Below, piece after piece: positions 44,982 to 52,650 of a stretch of 64,000 nucleotides of DNA. Origin of the DNA: Runella rosea (GTDB lineage Bacteria > Bacteroidota > Bacteroidia > Cytophagales > Spirosomataceae). The notes below the pieces were generated by a model. That model was not told the DNA's origin. It saw only the letters and a list, made by a program, of their open reading frames with translations, and ran no database searches. The stretch covers positions 558,001 through 622,000 of the forward strand of contig NZ_CP030850.1 in NCBI RefSeq assembly GCF_003325355.1. The letters run 5' to 3'. Every line of letters begins with the position of its first letter. The first letter of the stretch is position 1. The translations under genes were made by a program, and so were the position numbers.

Positions 44982-44989
44982 CAAACATA
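44982..44989 (-). promoter_or_regulatory. -7 box of the integrase promoter
   Basis: TATGTTTG on the minus strand fits TAnnTTTG, 25 bp upstream of the chosen integrase start. A GGTATCAAAA motif lies about 23 bp further upstream, so the integrase may regulate itself. Confidence 0.45.
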
Positions 44990-45011
44990 AGTATTGGAAA
45001 ACAGGAAAAAC

Positions 45012-45034
45012 AGGTATCAAAAAAGTAGCAAAAA
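45012..45034. repeat. Candidate integrase arm site, right end copy 1
   Basis: AGGTATCAAAAAAGTAGCAA repeats almost exactly at 45165. The core GGTATCA is shared with the left-end motifs at 16343-16366. Confidence 0.5.
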
Positions 45035-45164
45035 ATCTGCTATGATATGGTAAAACATAGTAAGAAAAATGCCAAAAGGGATGGCAACAGAAATTCGACC
45101 ATTGCTCAATTTTCAGCCTTTTTTAAATGGTATGATAGAAGAAGTTTAAATAAAACAGTGTGGT

Positions 45165-45187
45165 AGGTATCAAAAAAGTATCAAAAC
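45165..45187. repeat. Candidate integrase arm site, right end copy 2
   Basis: AGGTATCAAAAAAGTATCAA is identical to the 45012 copy but for one base in 20. It lies 20 bp from attR, where arm-type sites are expected. Confidence 0.5.
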
Positions 45188-45206
45188 TGTTAGTAGATAA
45201 TTTTCA

Positions 45207-45292
45207 AAAAAAGTGCCCTAGGAGCGCCAGAAAGGGCATAAAACAAAAAAAGCTCAGATTTCTCTGAGCTTCTAAGCGGTCCGGACGGGACT
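45207..45292. repeat. attR: right 86-bp direct repeat, containing the tRNA-Asp 3' end and terminator
   Basis: It matches 16211-16296 with one difference. It supplies the 3' end of tRNA-Asp and a 9-bp-stem hairpin (45250-45271) followed by seven T on the minus strand. The integrated element thereby restores both the tRNA and its terminator. Confidence 0.9.
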
Positions 45293-45350
45293 CGAACCCG
45301 CGACCCCCTGCGTGACAGGCAGGTATTCTAACCAGCTGAACTACCGAACC
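45277..45350 (-). tRNA. tRNA-Asp (GTC), target of the element
   Basis: A 74-base cloverleaf: acceptor GGTTCGG pairs with CCGGACC (one G-T wobble), anticodon loop CTGTCAC with GTC, T-loop GGTTCGAGTCC and discriminator G. CCA is not encoded. The 3' 16 bases belong to attR. Confidence 0.96.
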
Positions 45351-45388
45351 ATTTTTACTTTGAAAGAACGTTACTAAAACACTGTTGG

Positions 45389-45462
45389 CGGTCCGGACGG
45401 GACTCGAACCCGCGACCCCCTGCGTGACAGGCAGGTATTCTAACCAACTGAACTACCGAACC
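45389..45462 (-). tRNA. tRNA-Asp (GTC), second copy
   Basis: It is identical to the first copy except for one D-loop base, 38 bp upstream of it on the minus strand, so the two form a tandem tRNA transcript. It is the undisturbed copy. Confidence 0.96.
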
Positions 45463-45624
45463 ATTTTTACTTTTTGCGTTTTGGTTTCTGCTAAAAGTGG
45501 TGCAAAAGTAGTATTTTTAGCGTTCAATGCAATACATTTACCAAATAAAAACACGCTTTTTTTATAAAAAATGTGCTTTTATGATCGAAAATTCTCATTT
45601 CTAAAGAGTTACAAAATTAAATAA

Positions 45625-46725
45625 ATGACGGTTGTCAAAGAAATTGCCCATTATTTAGAACAACTGGCCCCCCTTGCTTACCAAGAGTCGTATGATAATG
45701 CGGGTTTGATTGTCGGAAATCCCCAAACTGATGTGACAGGAGTACTGCTTACACTGGACTCTACGGAAGCCGTAGTGGATGAGGCCATCGCGAAAGGTTG
45801 TAATCTGATTGTGGCGCACCATCCGATCGTGTTCAAAGGACTCAAAAAATTAAACGGGCGCAATTACGTTGAGCGAACTATCATCAAAGCTATTAAAAAT
45901 GACATTGCGATTTACGCCATTCATACCAATCTGGATCATGTAATGGGAGGGGTAAACTCAATGATTGCTGAGCGACTTCAACTTCAAAATGTCAGGATTT
46001 TAGCACCCAAATCGGATACCCTACTAAAATTAGTTAGTTTTGTCCCTGCGGAGTTTACCCAAGCAGTCTTGGACGCACTGTATGAAGCGGGTGTGGGGGC
46101 CATTGGAAATTATGACCATTGTAGCTTTCGGGTAAATGGTACGGGAACATTCCGACCCAATGAAATGGCAAAGCCCTTTATCGGGAGCGCTCAGAAAGAC
46201 GAAGAAGTAACCGAAAATCGCATTGAAGTAATCTTTCCAGCCCATTTGCAGGGAAAAGTACTGAATGCGCTAAAACAGGCTCATCCATATGAAGAAGTAG
46301 CGTACTATCTTTCCGCGTTACAAAATCTAAACCAAGAAGTGGGGGCGGGGGCCGTCGGCGAATTGCCGAATGCGATGACGGGAGATGAATTTTTAACGCA
46401 TTTGAAAGACACAATGGGCTTGCAGATGATTCGCCATACCGCTTTGGTGAGTGATTCTATCAAAAAAGTAGCGGTTTGCGGGGGGGCAGGCGGCTTTCTC
46501 CTCAACGATGCCATCGGAGCCAACGCCGACGTTTTTGTGACGGCCGATTACAAGTACCACGAGTTTTTTGATGCCGATGGACGTATTCTTATTTGTGATG
46601 TCGGACATTATGAAAGTGAAGTTTACACAAAAGAATTATTACAACGATATTTGTCGAAAAAATTCGTTAATTTTGCGACAATTTTGTCGGATACTAATAC
46701 AAATCCAGTCTTTTACCGCTCTTGA
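45625..46725 (+). CDS. NIF3-like dinuclear metal protein (YbgI family)
   Basis: The 366-residue protein matches the NIF3/YbgI family: YDNAGLIVG near the start, metal-site AHHPIVFKG (about 66-74), THTNLDH-like IHTNLDH and a C-terminal GDVGHYESE-like CDVGHYESE. Residues about 130-230 form the PII/CutA-like insert seen in the longer bacterial members. These proteins form hexamers with two metal ions per subunit; the cellular role is not settled. The zinc-ribbon gene follows 42 bp downstream, a pairing common in Bacteroidota. Confidence 0.92.
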   Translation: MTVVKEIAHYLEQLAPLAYQESYDNAGLIVGNPQTDVTGVLLTLDSTEAVVDEAIAKGCNLIVAHHPIVFKGLKKLNGRNYVERTIIKAIKNDIAIYAIHTNLDHVMGGVNSMIAERLQLQNVRILAPKSDTLLKLVSFVPAEFTQAVLDALYEAGVGAIGNYDHCSFRVNGTGTFRPNEMAKPFIGSAQKDEEVTENRIEVIFPAHLQGKVLNALKQAHPYEEVAYYLSALQNLNQEVGAGAVGELPNAMTGDEFLTHLKDTMGLQMIRHTALVSDSIKKVAVCGGAGGFLLNDAIGANADVFVTADYKYHEFFDADGRILICDVGHYESEVYTKELLQRYLSKKFVNFATILSDTNTNPVFYRS

Positions 46726-46767
46726 GTAAAAGGTTGAAAATCGAAAATTGTAAATCGTAAATACTGA

Positions 46768-47499
46768 ATGGAACTGACAGTCGCGCAGAAACTGGACTTG
46801 CTCCTTAAATTGCAAGAAATTGACTCTCAATTAGATGACATCAAAAAAATCCGTGGCGACTTGCCCGAAGAAGTAAGAGATTTAGAAGATGACATTGCAG
46901 GATTTGAAACCCGCATCGGGAAGTTCAACAGCGAAATCAGCGCTCTTGAAGATGAAATCAGTCGTTACAAAGCCGCAAAGAAAGACGCGGAAAAACTGAT
47001 TGCCCGCTATAAGGAGCAACAGATGAACGTTCGTAACAACCGTGAATACGACGCCATCACCAAAGAAATGGAGCTTCAATCGCTTGAAATTGAGCTTGCC
47101 GAAAAAAAATCTCGGGAGGCTGATTACAAAGTGAAGGCCAAAAAAGAAGAAATCGCTGCTACTGACGGTTTGCTCAAAGAACGTCGCGAGGATTTGAAAG
47201 CTAAAAAACAGGAGTTGGATGTTATCACTTCTGAAAGCCACGAAGACGAGAAAAAGCTTTTAGAAAAACGCGATCTTCAGGCCACCAAAGTGGAAGACCG
47301 CTTGTATAAATCCTACACGAAGATTCGTAACAACTCAGGCAACGGCCTTGGCGTAGTAACGGTTCGTCGCGGGGCTTGCGGAGGCTGTTTCAACGTTGTT
47401 CCTCCCCAACGTCAGGCCGATATTCGTGAGAAAAAGAAAATCATCGTTTGTGAACACTGTGGCCGTATTTTTGCCGACGTCGACACTGAATATAAGTAA
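46768..47499 (+). CDS. Coiled-coil protein with C4-type zinc ribbon
   Basis: The 243-residue protein is a long antiparallel coiled coil (about 10-175) followed by a zinc ribbon with GACGGCFNVVP and IVCEHCGRIF, whose two CxxC pairs bind zinc. This is the zf-RING_7/CT398-like family, found widely in bacteria with proposed roles in nucleic-acid or secretion-linked processes. It is cotranscribed with the NIF3-like gene. A strong terminator follows. Confidence 0.9.
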   Translation: MELTVAQKLDLLLKLQEIDSQLDDIKKIRGDLPEEVRDLEDDIAGFETRIGKFNSEISALEDEISRYKAAKKDAEKLIARYKEQQMNVRNNREYDAITKEMELQSLEIELAEKKSREADYKVKAKKEEIAATDGLLKERREDLKAKKQELDVITSESHEDEKKLLEKRDLQATKVEDRLYKSYTKIRNNSGNGLGVVTVRRGACGGCFNVVPPQRQADIREKKKIIVCEHCGRIFADVDTEYK

Positions 47500-47545
47500 T
47501 CAATGTTAGTCGTGCTTTTCCTTTGAGAAGTAATGCTATTGAGAC

Positions 47546-47586
47546 CAACAAAAAAGCTGCACAACGACTGTGCAGCTTTTTTGTTG
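47546..47586. terminator. Strong bidirectional terminator
   Basis: An 18-bp perfect stem (47546-47563 with 47569-47586) and 5-base loop lie between convergent genes. The A-run on one arm and T-run on the other let it end transcripts from both sides. Confidence 0.9.
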
Positions 47587-47633
47587 GTATACAGTATCGG
47601 TTGAGCGCAACCAAAGGCAATGGGGTGAAAGTT

Positions 47634-49331
47634 TTAGGCTTTATCGGGGGCTTTTTCGACCATAAACTGCCAGAGCCATGCAAACAAAATGACCAGAAGA
47701 CAGCCTACGACGTTGAGCCACAAAAATGCCATAACGTCAGATAGCCAACATACCACTACGCCAATTTCGGCCAGTACTGCCCCCCAAAATGTGGCTTTCC
47801 CACCGAGGTTTTTAAAGTAAAAAGCCACCAAAAATATTCCCAAAATAACCCCGTAAAACAATGAACCTAAGATGTTTACGGCTTCAATCATGCTCCCCAA
47901 TTTGCTGGCGTATTGCGCCACTGCTACACAAAATACCCCCCAACCAATGGTAGCCACGCGAGAGGCGGTAAGGTAATGGTTTTCGGAGGCATCTTTACGG
48001 TACAGGCGTTTGTAAATGTCTACAATACTCGTGGATGCCAATGAACTGTAAGCCGCTGCAATAGAACCCATGGAGGCGCTGAAAATGACCGCAATGAGTA
48101 GACCAATGAGCCCGATGGGTAGGCGGTCCAGAACAAACCGCAAAAAAACGTAATTTACATCACTGGTGTCGGCGGTAGGATTGTTCTTTTTGATGAGGGC
48201 CACGGTTTCATTACGTATCTCTTTGGCAATGCCTTCATTGGTTTGTAGCATTGTTTTTTGACGGGTTACTTCAGCTTCATCGTCACTATCCATGGCTTTT
48301 GCCAAGGCGTTGACGGTTTGTTGACGCTCAAAAGTTAGCTTCTGGTGTTTTTGTTCAAGTTGCTGATAGTCAGTTGCATATATGCTCGTTTTGAGTTTGT
48401 CGGTTTCTACTTTGTTGAAAAACAAAGGGGCGGGATTGTATTGGTAATACACAAAAACCAAGACGCCCACCAATAAAATCAGGAACTGCATCGGGATTTT
48501 GAGCAAACCATTCATCATCAGACCCAAGCGGCTTTGGCCGATGGATTCTCCCGTCAGATAACGCCCTACCTGCGATTGGTCGGTTCCGAAATAGGAAAGC
48601 TGCAAGAAAAAACCGCCGATAATCCCTGACCAAATATTGTAACGGCTATTGGGGTCAAAATGAAAATCAATGGTGTTGAGTCGGCCCGCTTTACCGGCTA
48701 TTTTGAGGGCATCTACAAAACCTACATCGGCGGGCAGTAAATGCACCACCATGTAGCCTGCCACGCACATCGCAACGGTCACAATCATCATCTGTTGGAC
48801 GTGCGTATGGGATATGGCCTTCGTACCGCCCGACACGGTGTAGATTAACACCACGGTTCCCATAAAAATATTGGTCCACATGATGTCCCAACCCAAAATA
48901 GTAGCTAAAATGATGGAAGGGGCATAAATGGATAGTCCAGTAGAAAGGCCTCGGGAAAGCAAAAATAGCGTTACGGTAAACATCCGGACGCGCATATCAA
49001 ACCGTTTTTCTAAAAACTCGTAGGCGGTAAATACCTTGAGGCGGTGAAAAATAGGAATGAAAGTAATACTCAAAACGACCATAGCAAGCGGTAGGCCGAA
49101 GTAAAATTGAACGAAGCGCATTCCATCCGAAAACCCTTGCCCTGGCGCCGACAAAAAGGTAATGGCGCTGGCTTGGGTTGCCATCACCGAAAAACATACG
49201 TGATACCACGGAAGCGACTGATTGGCAATGAGGTAATCTTCCATGTTTTGTTTGCCTCGGCTGCGATAAACTCCGTACAAAACTATAAAGCCAAGCGTAC
49301 CAATCAGTACAATCCAGTCAATAGAACTCAT
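47634..49331 (-). CDS. Sodium:solute symporter (SSS/SLC5 family)
   Basis: The 565-residue inner-membrane protein has about 13 transmembrane segments and SSS hallmarks: GKQNMEDYLIANQSLPWY after the first helix, ATQASAITFLSAPGQGF in TM2, SGGTKAISHTHVQQ and GSIAAAYSSLASTSIVDIYK in TM9-10. A charged loop at about 305-385 is longer than usual. It imports a sugar, sialic acid, amino acid or vitamin with Na+; the substrate cannot be told. A small membrane-protein gene lies just upstream in the same direction. Confidence 0.92.
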   Translation of the reverse strand: MSSIDWIVLIGTLGFIVLYGVYRSRGKQNMEDYLIANQSLPWYHVCFSVMATQASAITFLSAPGQGFSDGMRFVQFYFGLPLAMVVLSITFIPIFHRLKVFTAYEFLEKRFDMRVRMFTVTLFLLSRGLSTGLSIYAPSIILATILGWDIMWTNIFMGTVVLIYTVSGGTKAISHTHVQQMMIVTVAMCVAGYMVVHLLPADVGFVDALKIAGKAGRLNTIDFHFDPNSRYNIWSGIIGGFFLQLSYFGTDQSQVGRYLTGESIGQSRLGLMMNGLLKIPMQFLILLVGVLVFVYYQYNPAPLFFNKVETDKLKTSIYATDYQQLEQKHQKLTFERQQTVNALAKAMDSDDEAEVTRQKTMLQTNEGIAKEIRNETVALIKKNNPTADTSDVNYVFLRFVLDRLPIGLIGLLIAVIFSASMGSIAAAYSSLASTSIVDIYKRLYRKDASENHYLTASRVATIGWGVFCVAVAQYASKLGSMIEAVNILGSLFYGVILGIFLVAFYFKNLGGKATFWGAVLAEIGVVVCWLSDVMAFLWLNVVGCLLVILFAWLWQFMVEKAPDKA

Positions 49332-49419
49332 TGAGAAAGTGGTGTTAGGACATGGCCCGAAGGCCCGTGCGGTTAAGAGTTAGGAACTATAAATGTTGGA
49401 ATTATATTAGGTGGGAAAA

Positions 49420-49584
49420 TCAGTCAAAATAGTGCATCATTGCGTAAAATAATACAATAAGAACGATTAAAGTCCCAATCACAATCCCGTACATTTGGGA
49501 CCAAGTTTTTATAAAAGGCGGAAGGCCTTCGCACTCATTTTCGGGAGGGGGAGAGGATTGCGGTGTTTGGTCAGGTATTTTCAT
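49420..49584 (-). CDS. 54-residue single-helix membrane protein upstream of the symporter
   Basis: ATG at 49584 (minus strand) opens a 54-codon frame. The product has a proline-rich start (MKIPDQTPQSSPPPENECEG), LPPFIKTWSQ and one transmembrane helix (YGIVIGTLIVLIVLFYAMM, residues 32-50). Length, hydrophobicity and position 88 bp before the symporter gene suggest a small accessory subunit or regulator of the transporter. It is too short to assign to a family. Confidence 0.65.
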   Translation of the reverse strand: MKIPDQTPQSSPPPENECEGLPPFIKTWSQMYGIVIGTLIVLIVLFYAMMHYFD

Positions 49585-49800
49585 AGGGGGTGGTTAGAGG
49601 TAATAGTCTATCAACTTTCGGGTATATTTGTTTTACAACGGAAAATTAACCAAAATGCGTGCCGTAAAATTAGTTCTAATCTACTGGTTTCGATTTTTTA
49701 TGGTGTAGAAAGTCAAAAAATTAGATTAAATCGTAGTAAAAATGGATTCAATTGCATTTTTTTAGTTTTGAATATTCGCATTCATTCATTTTCAACCCTC

Positions 49801-50559
49801 ATGATGTTTAAAGACCAAGTAGTAATTATTACCGGTGGTTGCTCTGGAATCGGGCGGGCGGCGGCTTTTCGTTTTGCACAAGAAGGAGCAAAGTTGTTCA
49901 TTGCCGACCTGTCTGAAAAAGCGGGCGATGTTTTGATGGAAGAACTAGAAAAAGTGGGGGCGGAAGCGGCTTTTGCCCGCATTGACGTGACGGACTCCGA
50001 AGATGTTGAGCGCATGGTTGCGGATTGTATTCAGCATTTTGGCGGTATTCATGTGCTTATCAACAGTGCGGGGATTTTGGGCCCGCGCGCCCGGACCGAA
50101 CGGTACCCCGTCGAAGACTTTAAAAAAGTAATGGAAATCAATGTTTTTGGCCTGTTTAATTGTATGCAGGCGGTTTTACCGCACTTTTTGGCCAAGAAAA
50201 GTGGGAATATTGTCAATCTTGCATCGGTAGCGGGCTTGGGAGGCTTTGCAGGTCATGTGGGTTATTCGGCGAGTAAACACGCCGTGGTGGGCATGACCCG
50301 CACCGCCGCGCTCGAATACGCCAAACATGGGATTCGCATCAATGCCGTTTGCCCCTCGTTTACGATGACGCCCATGCTCGAAAACGCGATGACCCACGAC
50401 GATACCAATTACCTTGATGCGCTTCAAAATGCCATTCCCATGAAACGATTCGGAAAGCCCGAAGAAATTGCCGACGCCATTATTTACGCGGCTTCTTCGG
50501 CGGCTTCTTTTATGACTGGGCATACCCTGGTGATGGACGGAGGGCTGATGATAGCGTAG
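49801..50559 (+). CDS. SDR family oxidoreductase
   Basis: I start at the ATG at 49801; the frame is open upstream but that part has no SDR character. The 252-residue enzyme has the NAD(P) motif TGGCSGIG, NNAG-like NSAG, and catalytic Ser plus YSASK. Asp in FIADLSEK after the second strand favours NAD. It ends with MTGHTLVMDGG, as in classical SDRs. The substrate is unknown. An NTF2-like gene and another SDR gene follow in the same direction. Confidence 0.9.
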   Translation: MMFKDQVVIITGGCSGIGRAAAFRFAQEGAKLFIADLSEKAGDVLMEELEKVGAEAAFARIDVTDSEDVERMVADCIQHFGGIHVLINSAGILGPRARTERYPVEDFKKVMEINVFGLFNCMQAVLPHFLAKKSGNIVNLASVAGLGGFAGHVGYSASKHAVVGMTRTAALEYAKHGIRINAVCPSFTMTPMLENAMTHDDTNYLDALQNAIPMKRFGKPEEIADAIIYAASSAASFMTGHTLVMDGGLMIA

Positions 50560-50663
50560 CGCTGTTGTAATGTGCCGTAGGGGGCTCAAACCCAACGACA
50601 GCGATTTCTTTAAACCGAGAAATACAAATAGTCACTTTTTTTGCACAATCCTATTTTAATAAA

Positions 50664-51140
50664 ATGCACCCAAATCAAGCCCTAATCGAGCGTTTTTATA
50701 CGGCTTTTCAGCAGAAAGATTTTCGTACCATGCAAGCCTGTTATCATCCCGATCTTCGTTTTTCTGACCCTGTTTTTCCTAAATTAAAGGGTGCAGAAGC
50801 AGGACTTATGTGGGAAATGCTCCTGACTAGAAGCGCTGATTTAACGATTACGTTTGGGAATGTTCAGGCCGATTATCGAAGCGGAAGTTGTGATTGGGAA
50901 GCTACATACACTTTTTCGGGGACGGGACGTACGGTTCATAACGTAATACACGCCGAATTTTTGTTCAAAAATGACCTAATCTCGCGCCATGACGACCGCT
51001 TTAGCTTTTATGAATGGTCGTCGCAGGCGTTGGGACTGACGGGGAAAATATTGGGCTGGAGCCGATTTTTGGAGAAAAAAATTCAACGAAAAGCGGCAGA
51101 TGGTCTCCGAAATTTTATCCAGAAAAAAGCTAAAAACTGA
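50664..51140 (+). CDS. NTF2-like (SnoaL-type) protein
   Basis: The 158-residue protein begins LIERFYTAFQQKDFRTMQAC, then CYHPDLRFSDPVFP, the usual opening of the SnoaL/NTF2-like cone fold, and contains the matching strand HAEFLFKNDLISRHDDRFSF. Such proteins are small isomerases, hydratases or ligand binders. It sits between two SDR genes, so it may act on the same metabolite, but no catalytic residues can be assigned. Confidence 0.85.
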   Translation: MHPNQALIERFYTAFQQKDFRTMQACYHPDLRFSDPVFPKLKGAEAGLMWEMLLTRSADLTITFGNVQADYRSGSCDWEATYTFSGTGRTVHNVIHAEFLFKNDLISRHDDRFSFYEWSSQALGLTGKILGWSRFLEKKIQRKAADGLRNFIQKKAKN

Positions 51141-51180
51141 AAGTCGGATTTTATACCTTCATCTTACCTAAACCAAAGTC

Positions 51181-51957
51181 ATGAATAGCGAATCAGCAAA
51201 AAATCTTTTTGATTTAACGGGCAAAGTTGCCGTTATCACGGGGGCCAGCAAAGGCATTGGAGAGCAAATTGCACGTTATTTTGCCCAATTTGGCGCAAAA
51301 GTCATCATCAGTAGTCGTAAACTCGCTGATTTGGAACTTCTCGCTGAAGAAATTCGCCAAACGGGTGCCGACGTCACGGCCGTTGAGGCAAACATGGGCG
51401 ACGAAGCCCACATCAAACATCTGTGTGACAAGGCCGTTGAAATCTACGGAGGAATTGATATTTTGGTGAATAATGCCGCTTCCAATCCCTATTACGGGCC
51501 CACCGTTGATTGTCCAGATGCGGCCTTCGACAAAATCATGGACATTAACGTAAAAGCGCCATTTCAACTCAGCAAATGGGTGCATCCCGTCATGAAACTA
51601 CGGGGTGGAGGCAGTATCATCAACATCAGTAGTATTGCGGGAGAGACGCCTGACCCAGGTTTGGGGATATACAGTGTCAGTAAGTCAGCCTTGAATATGT
51701 TGACCAAAGTTTTTGCCAAAGAGTGGGGTGACGACGGCATACGGGTCAACGCGGTATGTCCAGGACTGATTAAAACGAAATTCAGTAAAGCCCTATGGGA
51801 AAACGAAAAGACGCTGAATCATTTTACCAAACGGATTCCTATTTCGCGCATGGGAACGGTCGAAGAAGTAGCCTCTTTGGTGCTTTATCTTGCTTCTGAC
51901 GCCTCGGGTTATTGCACGGGCGGAATCTACACCGTAGACGGTGGCACGACCATTTGA
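51181..51957 (+). CDS. SDR family oxidoreductase
   Basis: The 258-residue classical SDR shows TGASKGIG (coenzyme loop), NNAAS, the catalytic Ser in NISSIAG and YSVSK. Arg in ISSRK after the second strand suggests NADP(H). It begins 40 bp after the NTF2-like gene. The C-terminal YCTGGIYTVDGG is typical. Glucose-dehydrogenase or 3-oxoacyl-reductase-type chemistry is possible; the substrate is unknown. Confidence 0.9.
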   Translation: MNSESAKNLFDLTGKVAVITGASKGIGEQIARYFAQFGAKVIISSRKLADLELLAEEIRQTGADVTAVEANMGDEAHIKHLCDKAVEIYGGIDILVNNAASNPYYGPTVDCPDAAFDKIMDINVKAPFQLSKWVHPVMKLRGGGSIINISSIAGETPDPGLGIYSVSKSALNMLTKVFAKEWGDDGIRVNAVCPGLIKTKFSKALWENEKTLNHFTKRIPISRMGTVEEVASLVLYLASDASGYCTGGIYTVDGGTTI

Positions 51958-52008
51958 TTGAACTCTGACGTGTTTTTGTAAGGCTAAGAAAATCAACACA
52001 TCTGGATT

Positions 52009-52509
52009 TTATTGATTATTCGTTTTTTCGTACACTAAAAAAGAATATGCGTAGGCATGTTGCTCGTCGGTGGGGAAATCCTGCCGACTTTTTAATTTAA
52101 ATTCAGATTCGGAAAATGCTGGGAAAAAGGCGTCTCCTTCAAACGTGCCGTGTACAACGGTTAAATGGATGATGTCGGCCAGTGGCAATGCCTGACGGTA
52201 GATTTCAGCGCCGCCGATGACAAACACTTCTTTGTCATTTTTGCAGGCTTCGAGCGCTTCTTCCAGACTTCCTGCCCGGGTAAAACCTTCTTCCAATGCA
52301 TAATCTTCTTGACGCGTAATGACAAAGTTGCCCACTTCTGATGCTAAACGGTCGGGGGTATCGTAGCTTTTTCGACCCATTATCATTCGGCAACCTTTCG
52401 TAACCTTAAAAAAATTGGCCCAGTCGTTGGGTAAATGAGGCCAGGGCAAGCGCCCCTTCAAGCCAATGGCCCGATTTTCCGACATGGCGCTGATTAATGA
52501 AATTTGCAT
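52009..52509 (-). CDS. folA: Dihydrofolate reductase
   Basis: The 166-residue enzyme opens MQISLISAMSENRAIG and has LPWPHLPNDWANFFKVT, with Asp replacing the usual first-helix position next to Trp as in bacterial DHFR, then MGRKSYDT and VIGGAEIY. It reduces dihydrofolate to tetrahydrofolate with NADPH. It is convergent with the upstream SDR gene. Confidence 0.95.
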   Translation of the reverse strand: MQISLISAMSENRAIGLKGRLPWPHLPNDWANFFKVTKGCRMIMGRKSYDTPDRLASEVGNFVITRQEDYALEEGFTRAGSLEEALEACKNDKEVFVIGGAEIYRQALPLADIIHLTVVHGTFEGDAFFPAFSESEFKLKSRQDFPTDEQHAYAYSFLVYEKTNNQ

Positions 52510-52589
52510 AAGTTGTTAGATTAAGACATTGCTTAAACCTCAAAGTTAAAAATAGGTTTTAAAAAGGCCCGTTTGTTACCCCAAAAACA

Positions 52590-52619
52590 AAACAGCGAAG
52601 CCTTATGGCCTCGCCGTTT
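52590..52619 (-). terminator. Terminator of the OmpA-family gene
   Basis: A 13-bp stem with a 4-base loop, with G-U pairs on the minus-strand transcript, followed by TTTTGTTTTTGG. It lies 31 bp past the stop of the OmpA-family gene. Confidence 0.75.
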
Positions 52620-52650
52620 GTTTCCTATCCTTACTATACTGCTATTACTT

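Larger units (their letters stand above)
16211..45292. mobile_element. Integrative element inserted at the tRNA-Asp 3' end, carrying a defence operon
   Basis: 86-bp direct repeats bound the region, with a tyrosine integrase beside the intact tRNA at the right end. The unit length is 28,996 bp (the offset between repeats). Contents are an integration module, an excisionase-like HTH protein, a primase-helicase, a candidate origin, an AbiE toxin-antitoxin pair and a ten-gene defence block. Nearly all genes read on the minus strand. No relaxase, coupling protein or type IV secretion gene was seen, so it is not self-conjugative by its own visible genes. Base composition is a patchwork, from about a quarter to over half G+C in single 60-base lines I counted. 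Confidence 0.88.

Noticed and set aside
44958-45020. N-terminal extension of the integrase to 45020
   Set aside because: The extra residues are unlike integrase arm domains and would place the start on the arm-type repeat and promoter box.
45385-45567. Plus-strand open frame over the second tRNA-Asp
   Set aside because: It is the antisense reading of a tRNA gene, which often gives such frames by chance.
49495-49800. N-terminal extension of the first SDR gene
   Set aside because: The open frame upstream of 49801 shows no SDR or signal-peptide character and overlaps the antisense small membrane-protein gene.
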